Source of the DNA: Agromyces albus
GTDB taxonomy: Bacteria; Actinomycetota; Actinomycetes; Actinomycetales; Microbacteriaceae
DNA: 64,000 nt
Direction: 5' to 3'
Assembly (NCBI RefSeq): GCF_004134825.1
Contig: NZ_SDPN01000021.1
Coordinates: forward strand, 1 to 64,000
The notes below the pieces were generated by a model. The model did not search any database. It saw only the letters and a program-made list of their open reading frames with translations, and was not told the DNA's origin. The position numbers and the translations under genes are program-made. Shown piece after piece: positions 31,479-41,368 of the stretch; position 1 is the first letter of the stretch; every line of letters begins with the position of its first letter.

Positions 31479-31933
31479 CCGCGGCGGTCTCGCCGACCGG
31501 CGTGCGCATCCGCGCGTTCGATCGAGCCGACACCGAAGCCGTCGTCGAGCTGTGGCGCGCGGCGGGCCTCGTCGTGCCGTGGAACGACCCGTATCGCGAC
31601 ATCGAGCGCAAGCTCGCCGTGCAGCCCGAGCTCTTCCTCGTGGGGGAGTCGGGCGGCGTCGTCATCGCGACGGCGATGGTCGGACACGACGGCCATCGCG
31701 GCTGGGTGAACTACCTCGCGGTCGACGAAACGCGGCGCGGTGAACGACTCGGTGCCCGACTCATGGAGGAGGCCGAGCGGTTGCTCACCGAGCTCGGGTG
31801 CCCGAAGCTCAACCTCCAGGTGCGTTCGACGAACGCAGGCGTGATCGAGTTCTATCGCCGTCTCGGCTACCAGGTCGACGAGGTCGCGAGCCTCGGCAAA
31901 CGACTGATAGCGGATGCCTCGCCGATAGGCTGA
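31475..31933 (+). CDS. GNAT family N-acetyltransferase
   Basis: A 152-residue acetyltransferase resembling YpeA. It has the acetyl-CoA-binding motif A region VNYLAVDETRRGERLGARLMEEAERLL and the C-terminal NAGVIEFYRRLGY segment typical of GNAT folds. The start is GTG at 31475, overlapping the ilvE stop (GTGA), so it is coupled to ilvE. The acceptor is unknown; YpeA-like proteins may acetylate amino acids or proteins. Confidence 0.82.
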   Translation: MTAAVSPTGVRIRAFDRADTEAVVELWRAAGLVVPWNDPYRDIERKLAVQPELFLVGESGGVVIATAMVGHDGHRGWVNYLAVDETRRGERLGARLMEEAERLLTELGCPKLNLQVRSTNAGVIEFYRRLGYQVDEVASLGKRLIADASPIG

Positions 31934-31937
31934 ACGC

Positions 31938-32714
31938 ATGAAGCTCGCGCGATTCAGTCACGGCGATTCCATCGCATTCGGCGTCGTCGATGAAGAGGAG
32001 CACGAGCTCGTCGTGCTGAAGGCCGACCCGATGTTCGCCGGGTTCGAGACCACGGGCGAGCGCGTGCGGCTCGCCGACGCGAAGCTGCTCGCACCCGTGA
32101 TCCCGCGCTCGAAGATCGTCGCAGTCGGCAGGAACTATCGCGACCATGCCGCCGAGATGGGTGGCGACGCCCCCTCCGAGCCGCTGCTCTTCCTGAAGCC
32201 GAACACCTCGGTCATCGGCCCCGACGACACGATCGCGCTGCCCCGGCAGAGCAAGCAGGTCGATCACGAGGGCGAGCTCGCGATCGTCATCGGCCGCATC
32301 GCGAAGAACGTCGCCGAAGAAGACGCCGACGCGTTCATCTTCGGCTACACGATCGCGAACGACGTCACCGCGCGCGACCTCCAGCGCAGCGACGGCCAAT
32401 GGGCGCGCGCGAAGGGCTTCGACACGTTCTGCCCGCTCGGCCCCGTGATCGACACTGAGATCGATCTCGAGCACGGCACGATCGAGACGAGCGTGAACGG
32501 CGAGCGCCGCCAGGAAGGGCGCCTGGCCGACATGGTGCACTCGATCCCGGCAATCATCGCCTACGCGTCATCCGTGTTCACGCTGCTCCCGGGCGACGTG
32601 ATCCTCACCGGCACGCCGGCGGGCGTCGGTCCGATCGTCTCCGGCGACGTCGTCGAGATCACGGTCTCGGGCCTCGGCACGCTCTCGAACCCGGTGCGCA
32701 CCGCCGAGCTCTGA
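31938..32714 (+). CDS. Fumarylacetoacetate hydrolase (FAH) family protein
   Basis: A 258-residue FAH-superfamily enzyme; members hydrolyse or decarboxylate acylpyruvates and related 2-keto diacids using a metal ion. The metal-binding set is visible: the conserved VGRNYRDHAAEMG segment, Glu residues in DHEGELAIVIGR, and the TIANDVTARDLQ motif. The C-terminus ends GLGTLSNPVRTAEL. A TAGGCT -10-like box 9 bp before the ATG suggests its own near-leaderless promoter besides read-through from ilvE. A degraded copy of its C-terminal coding region lies at 34273-34356. Confidence 0.86.
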   Translation: MKLARFSHGDSIAFGVVDEEEHELVVLKADPMFAGFETTGERVRLADAKLLAPVIPRSKIVAVGRNYRDHAAEMGGDAPSEPLLFLKPNTSVIGPDDTIALPRQSKQVDHEGELAIVIGRIAKNVAEEDADAFIFGYTIANDVTARDLQRSDGQWARAKGFDTFCPLGPVIDTEIDLEHGTIETSVNGERRQEGRLADMVHSIPAIIAYASSVFTLLPGDVILTGTPAGVGPIVSGDVVEITVSGLGTLSNPVRTAEL

Positions 32715-32749
32715 CCCGGCGGGCGCGGGTATCGAGAGAAGACCGCCAC

Positions 32750-34135
32750 TCAGGCGCCGGTCACTGCCGGCGCGATGTTCTGGTTGACGTGGAAGAAGTT
32801 GGCGGGATCGTAGTTCGCCTTCACCTCGGCCAGGCGCGCGTAGTTGGCTTGGTAGTTGTCGGCGATGCGCGACTGATCGTCGGCATCCATGAAGTTGATG
32901 TATCCACCGGGTTCGGCATACTGGTGCAGCGCCTCCCAGTAGTCGCGCACCCACCGGGTGTTCTGGGCGTTGTCTGCCGGGTCATGCCACTGGCCGGCGA
33001 TGACGGGCGCGAAATCGACGTTCCGGTAGGCGAAGGCGGTCGCTTCGGGCGCCACCCGCTGCACGGCACCGTCGATCGGGTAGAAGTGATTGGCGGTCTC
33101 CACGCTCGGCACCCGGCTGCCGAAGTCGGCGGCGACCCGAAGCGCATCGTCGCTCAACGAGCGAAGGAAGTCCGCCTTCCAATACCCTTGCATCCCTTTC
33201 GGCTGGAGCGGATCGAAGAGCGTGTTGAGGGAGGGGTAGGGCAGCTCGCCGAGGAACGAACCGAGCACCGGCGCCGCATCGAGGACCGGCTGCCAGCGCT
33301 TCTCGCCCTCGTCGAGAGGCCCCGTCCATGCCCCGACGACCACGCACACGGGCGTGCCGTGCCACTCCTCGGGGAGGAACGGAACGGGCGGCCCCTGATG
33401 GAATCCGTAGAAGGCGCCGAACTCCTCCGGCGACCCTGCGATGAAGTCGCGGAAGAACCTCCCGACGCTCTCCCCGTGCTCCGCCGAGTAGATGACCACC
33501 CCGCCGTACACGGTATCGACGGGATGCAGCCGGTAGCGAAACGATGTCACGACCCCGAAGTTTCCGCCGCCCCCGCGCAACGCCCAGAACAGGTCGGCGT
33601 TCTGACTCTCGTCGGCAGTGAGGAACCCGCCGTCCGCCGTCACGACATCCGCCGAGATGAGGTTGTCGCAGGAGAGGCCGTACTTTCGGGCCAGGTAGCC
33701 GATGCCTCCGCCGAGGGTGAGCCCCGCGATTCCGGTCGATCCGATGATCCCGCCCGTCGTGGCGAGGCCGAAGGCATGCGTCGCATGATTGAAGTCCGCC
33801 CAGGTCGCGCCCGGCTCGGCGCGAGCGGTACGGGCGGCCGGGTCGACGTGTACGCCGATGCGATCGGCGAAATCGATCACGATCCCGTCGTCGAGGGTGC
33901 CGAAACCCGGAGCACTGTGGCCGCCGCCACGGATGGCGAGGTCGAGGCCGTTGTCTCTCGCGAAGTTGACGGTGGCGATGACGTCGGCCACCTGGGACAC
34001 TCGCACGACGGCCAGGGGCCGTCGATCGATCATCCCGTTGAAGACGGATCGGGCGTCGTCGTAGCCCGGGTCGTCGCTGTCGATGACCCGCCCCCGCACG
34101 TTTTCTCGAAGCCCCGCGAGTTCGATCGTGGACAT
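32750..34135 (-). CDS. FAD-binding oxidoreductase, VAO/berberine-bridge (BBE) family
   Basis: A 461-residue flavoprotein. The FAD domain shows IRGGGHSAPGFG, in which H73 is the expected 8-alpha-histidyl FAD attachment, and the glycine-rich IAGLTLGGGIGYLARKYGLSCDNL. The C-terminal BBE domain ends in YINFMDADD and FFHVNQNIAP. The cysteine that would give a second FAD bond in bicovalent members is not present at its usual place before the glycine-rich motif, so a single covalent link, as in 6-hydroxynicotine oxidase, is expected. Substrate unknown. Convergent with the FAH gene; it lies between the FAH gene and the FAH remnant. Confidence 0.87.
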   Translation of the reverse strand: MSTIELAGLRENVRGRVIDSDDPGYDDARSVFNGMIDRRPLAVVRVSQVADVIATVNFARDNGLDLAIRGGGHSAPGFGTLDDGIVIDFADRIGVHVDPAARTARAEPGATWADFNHATHAFGLATTGGIIGSTGIAGLTLGGGIGYLARKYGLSCDNLISADVVTADGGFLTADESQNADLFWALRGGGGNFGVVTSFRYRLHPVDTVYGGVVIYSAEHGESVGRFFRDFIAGSPEEFGAFYGFHQGPPVPFLPEEWHGTPVCVVVGAWTGPLDEGEKRWQPVLDAAPVLGSFLGELPYPSLNTLFDPLQPKGMQGYWKADFLRSLSDDALRVAADFGSRVPSVETANHFYPIDGAVQRVAPEATAFAYRNVDFAPVIAGQWHDPADNAQNTRWVRDYWEALHQYAEPGGYINFMDADDQSRIADNYQANYARLAEVKANYDPANFFHVNQNIAPAVTGA

Positions 34136-34272
34136 GGGTCCCTCCTTGAAGAGGTCGCGGTGCCGACGCCCTCAGTGTTCGTCGCACCCCCAGCCGCACG
34201 ACGCCGGGGCATTACACGACTCAGGTCTACGCCGCGGGCGGGCGCTCCGTCAAGCGCTCAGTTGACTGAGAG

Positions 34273-34356
34273 AAACCGATCGCAGCGGGCGACTCGGTGG
34301 AGGTCACGGCCTCGAGCCTCGGCACCCTCTCGAACCCGGTGCGCTCGGCCGAACTC
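34273..34356 (+). pseudogene. Remnant of the 3' end of a second FAH-family gene
   Basis: The plus strand reads KPIAAGDSVEVTASSLGTLS then NPVRSAEL, which matches the end of the FAH protein encoded at 31938-32714 in 20 of 28 residues. By hand alignment 55 of 66 bases agree with 32649-32714. An in-frame stop lies at 34267-34269, no start precedes it, and the frame runs on past the expected stop. It is a leftover of a deleted or interrupted FAH gene. Confidence 0.7.
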
Positions 34357-34378
34357 GGGGCCGGCGGCACCGCACGGC

Positions 34379-35224
34379 TCATGTGGATTCGCGAACGACG
34401 AGCCGCGGCGGTTCGGCTCGACCGGTGCGCACGCGGCCATCGGCGATGGTGTCGAGGAGGAGTTCCGTGGCCCCACGGCCGTAGCGGGTGAGATCGTGGG
34501 CGAGCGCGGTCACGGTGGGGCTCGCGAGCTGCAAGGCCACAGAATCGTCCCATGCGACGATCGCCATGCGCTCTGGCACCGCTTGCTCGAGCTCCCGGCA
34601 GACCTCGAGTCCGGCGAGTGCCATGACGTCGTTGTCGAACAGGATGCCCGATGGGGCGTCGGCGCGCGCGAGGAGCTCCCGGGTCGCGGCAGCCCCGCCG
34701 TCGGAGGTGAAATCGGCCTCGACTCGCTCGTGCCGGATGCGGAGCGCCTCGCACGCGCGGGCGAACGCCTCGTCGCGCAACTGCGTGTGCACGTACATCG
34801 CGGGGCCTGTCACGCGAGCGAGATGCCGGTGCCCGCGCTCGGCGAAATGGGCGACCACGCGATCGACGATCTCGACGTTGTCGTCGGTGAACGTCGAGAA
34901 CCCCGGCGCGTCTTCGGCTCGCGCGAGCGCGACCGCCGGCAGCCCGAGTTGCGAGAGTGAGTCCAGACGCGGGTCGGCGGGCGTCAGGTCGGCGACGATG
35001 ACACCCCGCACGCGTGCCTCTTCGTGCCAGCGCGCGTGCACGCGAACCTCGTCGTCGAGCGACGCCACGACCTTCATGAGCAGTCGGTGCCCGCGGGCCG
35101 CGAGAGCCTCCTCAGCACCCGTGATGAACCGCTGCCAGAAGGGTTCCATGGGCACGCGCCGGCGAGGCTGGTGCAGACACAGGCCGACGGATGCCTCCAC
35201 GTCGGCGCTATGCAATGAGGTCAT
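34379..35224 (-). CDS. LacI/periplasmic-binding-type sensor lacking the DNA-binding domain
   Basis: A 281-residue protein collinear with the ligand-binding part of LacI/GalR regulators (FWQRFITGAEEALAARGH, ARWHEEARVRGVIVADL, GILFDNDVMALAGLEV, MAIVAWDDSVALQLASP). The usual 55-60-residue helix-turn-helix and hinge are missing: a TGA stands directly before the ATG at 35224, and the upstream DNA codes the end of beta-mannosidase, which it overlaps by 17 bp. It may be a truncated regulator or a soluble sugar sensor or partner. It lies last in the mannosidase operon, so its natural ligand is probably the imported glycan. Confidence 0.75.
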   Translation of the reverse strand: MTSLHSADVEASVGLCLHQPRRRVPMEPFWQRFITGAEEALAARGHRLLMKVVASLDDEVRVHARWHEEARVRGVIVADLTPADPRLDSLSQLGLPAVALARAEDAPGFSTFTDDNVEIVDRVVAHFAERGHRHLARVTGPAMYVHTQLRDEAFARACEALRIRHERVEADFTSDGGAAATRELLARADAPSGILFDNDVMALAGLEVCRELEQAVPERMAIVAWDDSVALQLASPTVTALAHDLTRYGRGATELLLDTIADGRVRTGRAEPPRLVVREST

Positions 35225-37678
35225 TCACCGAACATAGCGTCGGGAAGCGGTCGTGTCCCGTGAGCTCGGCACCCCCTGTTCCGGTGACGACGAAGGTATG
35301 CGAGTCGCCCGCGGCCAGGGTGACGAGGCCGGAGTCGACGCGCGCGCCGGGCGCGATGCGGTCGGCCTGCAGCACGAGGTCCTTCACGAGCGACGACGCG
35401 GTCACGGTCAATCGCGCCGTTTCGCCGTCGCCGTCACCGGTGCTCCATTCGACCGCCAACGCGTCGGCAGACGAACGGAGCTTCAGCTCCGGATCCTCGG
35501 AGAAGTACCACAGTGCGTCGGCCACGCCGTCGCCCGCGCGCACGAGCACGAACTCGCCCGCGGCATCCGTCGTCGCTAGCACCTCCGCGCCGAGCGGGAA
35601 CCGCGCCGACTCGCGCGCCCCGAGCTCGAGCGCGTGCGTCTCGGCGGCCAAGCGGTCGCCGTCGAGCGTCATGCGGGTGACCTGCACCTCACCGCGCCAC
35701 GGGTCATCGTGGTCATTGTGCGCGACGAGGACCGCCCCGCCGTCGTGCGGCTGCACGGTCAGCAGCCGGTCGCCGTAGACGCGGCGCAAGGCGTGCCACG
35801 CGGGCTTGCGGATGCCCGAGAAGTCCACGGCAGCCCACGAGATGACCGGCCACGAGTCGTTCAACTGCCAGACGACCTGGCCCGTGTTGCGCGGGTACAG
35901 CGAGCGGAAGTGCTCGATGCCGAAGGCGAGCGCTCGAGCCTGGTTCAGTTGCGTCGCGAAATGCCACTCGTCGACGTCACGCCACTTCGGCAGGTGGGCG
36001 CCGAGCCCGCGCTCGAGCTTGACGTTGCCCTGATCGGCCTTCTGGTGCACGAGCATCTGTTCGCCGTAGGGATCGAGCGGCTCGTCGTGCACGGCACCCG
36101 TGAGGGTCGTCCAGGCGGGCGGCCCCTGGAAGCCGAACTCCGACGCGAACCTCGGTTCGTGCTCGCGATACGCGGTGTAGTCGCGCTCGTTCCAGACGTC
36201 CCAGAGGTGCATGGTGCCGTGCCGCGCGTCGTTCGGGTGGGCGTAGCGCATGAACGAGAACGGGCTGCCGGGGGAGTAGGGGCGGGTCGGATCGAGCTCG
36301 GCGACGATCGAGGGCAGCAGCTCGAAGTAGTAGCCCTCGCCCCACGTGCGCCCCTCGAGGCGGCGGCGCCAGTCCCACTCGAGGTATCCCCAGATGTTCT
36401 CGTTGCACCCGTTCCAGAGCACGAGGGACGGATGCCGCGACAGCCGGGCCACGTGCTCGCGCGCCTCGGCCTCCACCTCGCCGCGCATCGGCTCCTCCTC
36501 GGCGTAGGCGGCGCACGCGAAGAGGAAGTCCTGCCAGACGAGCACCCCGAGCTGATCGCAGATGTCGTAGAAGTCGTCGTGCTCGTACAGGCCGCCGCCC
36601 CACACCCGGAGGAGGTTCATGTTGGCCTCGACCGCGTCAGTCACTCGCGAGAGGTAGCGCTCGGGGTCGACGCGCGTGACGAAGGTGTCGTCGGGGATCC
36701 AGTTCGCGCCGCGGATGTTGACGACTCGACCGTTCACGATGATGGTGAACGGGGTGCCGAGCTCGTCGGGCGTCGTGTCGAGCTGCACCGAGCGGAAGCC
36801 GACGAGTGCCGACCACCGGTCGTCGCCGGCGCTCAGGGTCACTTCGTAGCGCGGTTGCGCGCCGTAGCCGCGCGGCCACCACACGTCGACCTCGCCCGCG
36901 TCGACGACGATCCCGACCTCGGTCGTGCCGGCCGAAGCGAGCGCCGTGGCGGTGGCGCCCGCCACCTGGACGGTGATCTCGGTGTCGGCGGCGGATGCGG
37001 CATCCGCCCACTCGAGCGAGACGCGTGCGTCGAGCCGGCCGCGCGCACGATCGCCGAGCGGCGCCGAGACCTCGACGAGCGGCCGGACGCCCGCGATGCG
37101 CACCCCCGACCAGGAGTCGATGCCGATCGACTTCCAGATACCCGAGGAGGACAGGTCGATGCCCCAGTCCCAGCCGAAGTCGCAGGCCATCTTGCGCATG
37201 GCGTTGAAGGGGTGATGGTTGACGTGGGGGCGGGCGCCGAGCAGTTGCTCCTGCTCGTCGGCGAAGTCGAGTGGAGCCCGGAACTCGACCACGAGCTCGT
37301 TCTCGCCCTCGACGAGCGCGTCGCGCACGTCGAATCGGTACGAGCGGTGCTGGTTGGCGGTGCGGGCGATGAGCTGCCCGTTGAGCCGGATGGTCGCCGC
37401 CGTGTCGAGTCCGAGTGCGACGAGGTCGTGCCGGCCGTGCCCGTCGTCATGCCAGTCGAACACGGTGCGGTACCGCCAGTCGGTGCGACCGATCCACGCG
37501 AGCTGGGTCTCGTTGGCGCCGTCGTACGGATCGGGGATGCCGCCCGCGGCCACGAGGTCGAGGTGCACCTGGCCCGGCACTCGCGCCGGGATCTCCGTCG
37601 CGAAGGCGTCGGGCGCGGCTCCTGCGGTTGCGGCGAGGAACCAGTCGGCTCCGGCGGCGGAGTCGAGGGAACGGAAAC

Positions 37679-37682
<4 letters not shown>
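35208..37682 (-). CDS. Beta-mannosidase, glycoside hydrolase family 2
   Basis: An 824-residue GH2 enzyme predicted to release beta-linked mannose from the non-reducing end of oligosaccharides. The N-terminal sugar-binding and immunoglobulin-like domains (about 1-290) precede the TIM-barrel domain (about 295-620). The acid/base Glu sits in LVLWNGCNENIWGY and the nucleophile Glu in FASEFGFQGPPAW; the DFGWDWG motif is typical of beta-mannosidases. No signal peptide, so it acts in the cytoplasm on imported sugars. The start overlaps the ABC ATPase stop (ATGA) and the stop overlaps the LacI-type sensor gene. Confidence 0.88.
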
Positions 37683-38466
<784 letters not shown>

Positions 38467-38470
<4 letters not shown>

Positions 38471-39327
38471 GACGCCACCTCCTGCTTCACGCCGCTGCGC
38501 ACGAAGTCCCCGCGATCGCCGGTGAGGCTCGGGAACGAGGCGAGCAGTTGCTTCGTGTAGTCGTGCTGCGGGTTCGTGTAGAGCTCGCCGGCGTCGGCGA
38601 GCTCGACGATCTCACCGGCTCGCATGACGGCGATGCGATCCGAGATCTCGAGGAGGAGCGGCAGGTCGTGGGTGATGAAGATCACGGCGAACCCGAGCTC
38701 GGCGCGGAGTCTCGTGATCTCCCGCAGGATCTCCCGCTGCACGACGACGTCGAGGGCGGTCGTCGGCTCGTCCATGATCATGATCTGCGGGTCGAGCGCC
38801 ATTGCCATCGCGATCATGACGCGCTGCCGCATGCCGCCCGAGAGCTCGTGCGGGAAGGAGGTGAGCCGCGACGGGTCCACCCCGACGCGCTCGAGCAGCT
38901 CGGCGCAGCGACGGCGTCGCTCGCGCTTGGGCAGGTCGGGGCGGTGGGTCGTGAAGATGTCCTCGAGTTGCGCGCGGATCGAGATCACCGGGTTGAGCGA
39001 GTTCATCGCCCCCTGGAAGACCATCGAGATCCGGCTCCAGCGGAATGCGCGCAGGTCTTCACCCTCGAGCGAGGCGAGGTCGATCGAGTAGCCCTCCCGG
39101 GAGTGGAAGACCGCGTGCCCAGAGGAGATGACCGCCGGTGGCTTCAAGAGCCGATTGACGCCGTAGGCGAGCGTGGTCTTGCCGCACCCGCTCTCGCCGG
39201 CGAGGCCCAGGATCTCTCCGCGCCCGAGCGTGAGCGAGACGTTCTTGACGGCGTGCACGGTCGGCTCGCCGAGGTAGTCGATGCTGAGGTCCGAGATCGT
39301 GAGCACCGGGTTCTGCTCGTGGTTCAC
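38467..39327 (-). CDS. Oligopeptide/oligosaccharide ABC transporter ATPase (OppD/DppD type)
   Basis: A 286-residue ATPase. Walker A is GESGCGKTT, the signature is LSGGMRQRVMIAMAMA, and Walker B is IMIMDEPTTALD. The start is GTG at 39327 (reads MNHEQNPVLTISDL), chosen because GAGGA lies just upstream and it overlaps the upstream permease stop (GTGA); a much longer open frame upstream is only an antisense/out-of-frame reading over the permease genes. Partner of the OppF-type ATPase. Confidence 0.92.
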
Positions 39328-40283
39328 AGTTCGTCCTCCTTCGCGACGCGGCGCAGCTCTGCTCGCGAGAGACCCCAGGCCTTGCGGGTCTGGCGGGTCT
39401 GGGCACGCAGCTTCGGGTTGATGATCTCGTCGATCGAGAAGTTGATGAGCGAGAGCGCAGCGCCGAAGAGCGCGATGAGCAGCCCCGGCGGCACGAACCA
39501 CCACCAGGCGCCGAGACGGAGTGCGAGTCCGTTCTGCGCGTAGTAGAGCATCGTGCCCCACGTGAACGAACCGGAGGCGCCGAGGCCCAGGAAGGAGAGT
39601 CCCGCTTCGCCGAGGATCGCGAAGATGACGGCGAAGACCGCTTGTGAGGCGAGCAGGGGCACGAGGTTCGGCAGGATCTCGACGCAGAGGATGCGCCATG
39701 GCTTCTCGCCCGACACCCGTGCGGCGGCGACGTAGTCGCGATTGCGCAGGCTGAGCGTGAACCCGCGGAGCACCCTCGCCGACCCGGCCCAGCCGGTGAT
39801 GGCGAGCACCACCGCGACGAGCAGGAGGCTCTTGTCGGGCACGTAGCTCGAGATGATGATGACGAGCGGAAGCCCCGGGATCACGAGCATGACGTTGCTG
39901 ATGAGCGAGAACGACTCGTCGACCCAGCCGCCGGCGTAGGCGCCGACGATGCCGAAGAACGCCGAGAGCGCCACGACGAGCACCCCGACGATGAGCCCGA
40001 TCGTGAGCGAGCCGCGCGTCGCATGGGCCAGCTGGGCGAGTACGTCCTGGCCGGTCTGCGTCGTGCCGAGGGGGAACTCGGCGCTCGGCGCCGACAAGCC
40101 GATGTTGTTCACCGTCGACGGGTTGCCGACGAGCAGCGGGCCGACGAGCCCGAAGAGCACGATGAGTGCCGCGATGCCGAGTCCGGCGGCGAGCTTCGGG
40201 GTCATCGTGGGCAGCGAGCGCCCGAGCGAGCGCAACCGGTCGGCGCCGCTGACGAGTGCGGGTGCTTCGGTGAGTCCGGTCAT
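39324..40283 (-). CDS. ABC transporter permease, OppC/DppC type
   Basis: A 319-residue inner-membrane permease with about six helices and the N-terminal extension typical of OppC. The conserved cytoplasmic EAA-like loop is seen as DYVAAARVSGEKPWRILCVEILPN. Forms the translocation pore with the OppB-type permease encoded just upstream (9-bp gap). The stop overlaps the GTG start of the OppD-type ATPase. Confidence 0.92.
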   Translation of the reverse strand: MTGLTEAPALVSGADRLRSLGRSLPTMTPKLAAGLGIAALIVLFGLVGPLLVGNPSTVNNIGLSAPSAEFPLGTTQTGQDVLAQLAHATRGSLTIGLIVGVLVVALSAFFGIVGAYAGGWVDESFSLISNVMLVIPGLPLVIIISSYVPDKSLLLVAVVLAITGWAGSARVLRGFTLSLRNRDYVAAARVSGEKPWRILCVEILPNLVPLLASQAVFAVIFAILGEAGLSFLGLGASGSFTWGTMLYYAQNGLALRLGAWWWFVPPGLLIALFGAALSLINFSIDEIINPKLRAQTRQTRKAWGLSRAELRRVAKEDEL

Positions 40284-40292
40284 GTCGTCCTC

Positions 40293-41282
40293 CTATGCTC
40301 TGGCGCGGGTGCGCGGGTCGATGACGGTGTAGAGCAGGTCGACGAGCAGGTTCGCACCGAGCACCGAGAGGGTGATCACGAGGAAGATGCCCTGCATGAG
40401 GGCGTAGTCGTTGCTGTTGACGGCCTGGAGCAGCGCCGACCCGATGCCCGGGTACGAGAAGACGGCCTCGGTCACGATCGAACCCGCGACTACGAAGCCG
40501 AGCGAGATGGCGAACCCCGCGACGGAGGGCAGCACGGCGTTGCGTGCGGCGTAGCTCGTCATGATGCGGCGCGGCTTCAGACCCTTCGCCTCTGCGGTCA
40601 CGATGTAGTCCTCGGACAGGGTCGAGACCATCATGTTGCGCATGCCGAGCATCCAGCCGCCGATCGAGGAGATCACGATCGTCAGCGCCGGCAGGGTGCC
40701 GTAGTAGAGGACGCTGCCGATGAACTCCGGGCTCCAGCCCGGCGAGACCTCCCACACGTCGTAGCCGCCGTTCAGGGGGAAGACCTGCCAGACACTGCCG
40801 AAGGCGAACAGGAGGATGAGGGCGAGCCAGAAGTACGGCACCGATTGGAACATCGTCGTCACGGGCACGACGTTGTCGAGCCACGAGCCGCGCTTCCAGC
40901 CGGCGAGCTGGCCGAGCCCGATGCCGAGGAGGAAGGAGATGACGGTGGAGATGCCGATGAGCCCGATGGTCCACGGCAGGGTCTGGTCGATCACTTGGAC
41001 GACCGGCGTCGGGAAGTAGGCCACCGACACCCCGAGGTCGCCGCCGAGCACCTGACCGAGATACTGCCAGTACTGGTCCCAGAGCGGCAGCGAACTGTCG
41101 CCGCCGAGGAGGAGCTCGATCGCCCTGCGTGTCTCGGGGGTGACCGGTCCGCGCTGGGCGAGCTTGGAGAGCATGATGTCGACGGGATTGCCCGGCATCC
41201 ACCGGGGAATGAAGAAGTTGAGGCTGATCGCAGCCCACAGGGCGATGAGGTAGAAGCCGAGCTTCTGGAGCAGATGGCGCAT
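40293..41282 (-). CDS. ABC transporter permease, OppB/DppB type
   Basis: A 329-residue permease with six membrane helices. The OppB-type N-terminus LLQKLGFYLIALWAAISLNFFIPRWMPGNPVD and the EAA-like loop EDYIVTAEAKGLKPRRIMTSYAARNA are clear. ATG 41282 (MRHLLQK) is used in preference to an upstream in-frame ATG, because the homology begins there. First of the five-gene block after the binding protein; a hairpin at 41321 lies before it. Confidence 0.92.
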   Translation of the reverse strand: MRHLLQKLGFYLIALWAAISLNFFIPRWMPGNPVDIMLSKLAQRGPVTPETRRAIELLLGGDSSLPLWDQYWQYLGQVLGGDLGVSVAYFPTPVVQVIDQTLPWTIGLIGISTVISFLLGIGLGQLAGWKRGSWLDNVVPVTTMFQSVPYFWLALILLFAFGSVWQVFPLNGGYDVWEVSPGWSPEFIGSVLYYGTLPALTIVISSIGGWMLGMRNMMVSTLSEDYIVTAEAKGLKPRRIMTSYAARNAVLPSVAGFAISLGFVVAGSIVTEAVFSYPGIGSALLQAVNSNDYALMQGIFLVITLSVLGANLLVDLLYTVIDPRTRARA

Positions 41283-41320
41283 GAGGCGGACTCTCTCTCG
41301 GTCGAGTGCGGTCGGGGTGC

Positions 41321-41352
41321 GGTGCCGCCCGCCCGGTCGGGTGGGCGGCACC
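41321..41352. terminator. Stem-loop between binding-protein gene and permease gene
   Basis: Two 14-nt arms, 41321-41334 and 41339-41352, pair with one G-T wobble around a 4-nt loop. It lies 16 bp after the binding-protein stop and 39 bp before the permease start. Such hairpins often stop part of the transcripts or protect the 3' end, giving more binding protein than permease. Confidence 0.65.
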
Positions 41353-41368
41353 GGTCTTCACCCGGTCG

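Noticed and set aside
32750-34135. Bicovalent FAD attachment, using the Cys in GLSCDNL as second ligand
   Set aside because: In bicovalent BBE enzymes the cysteine precedes the glycine-rich motif; here it follows it, so only H73 is a convincing attachment site.
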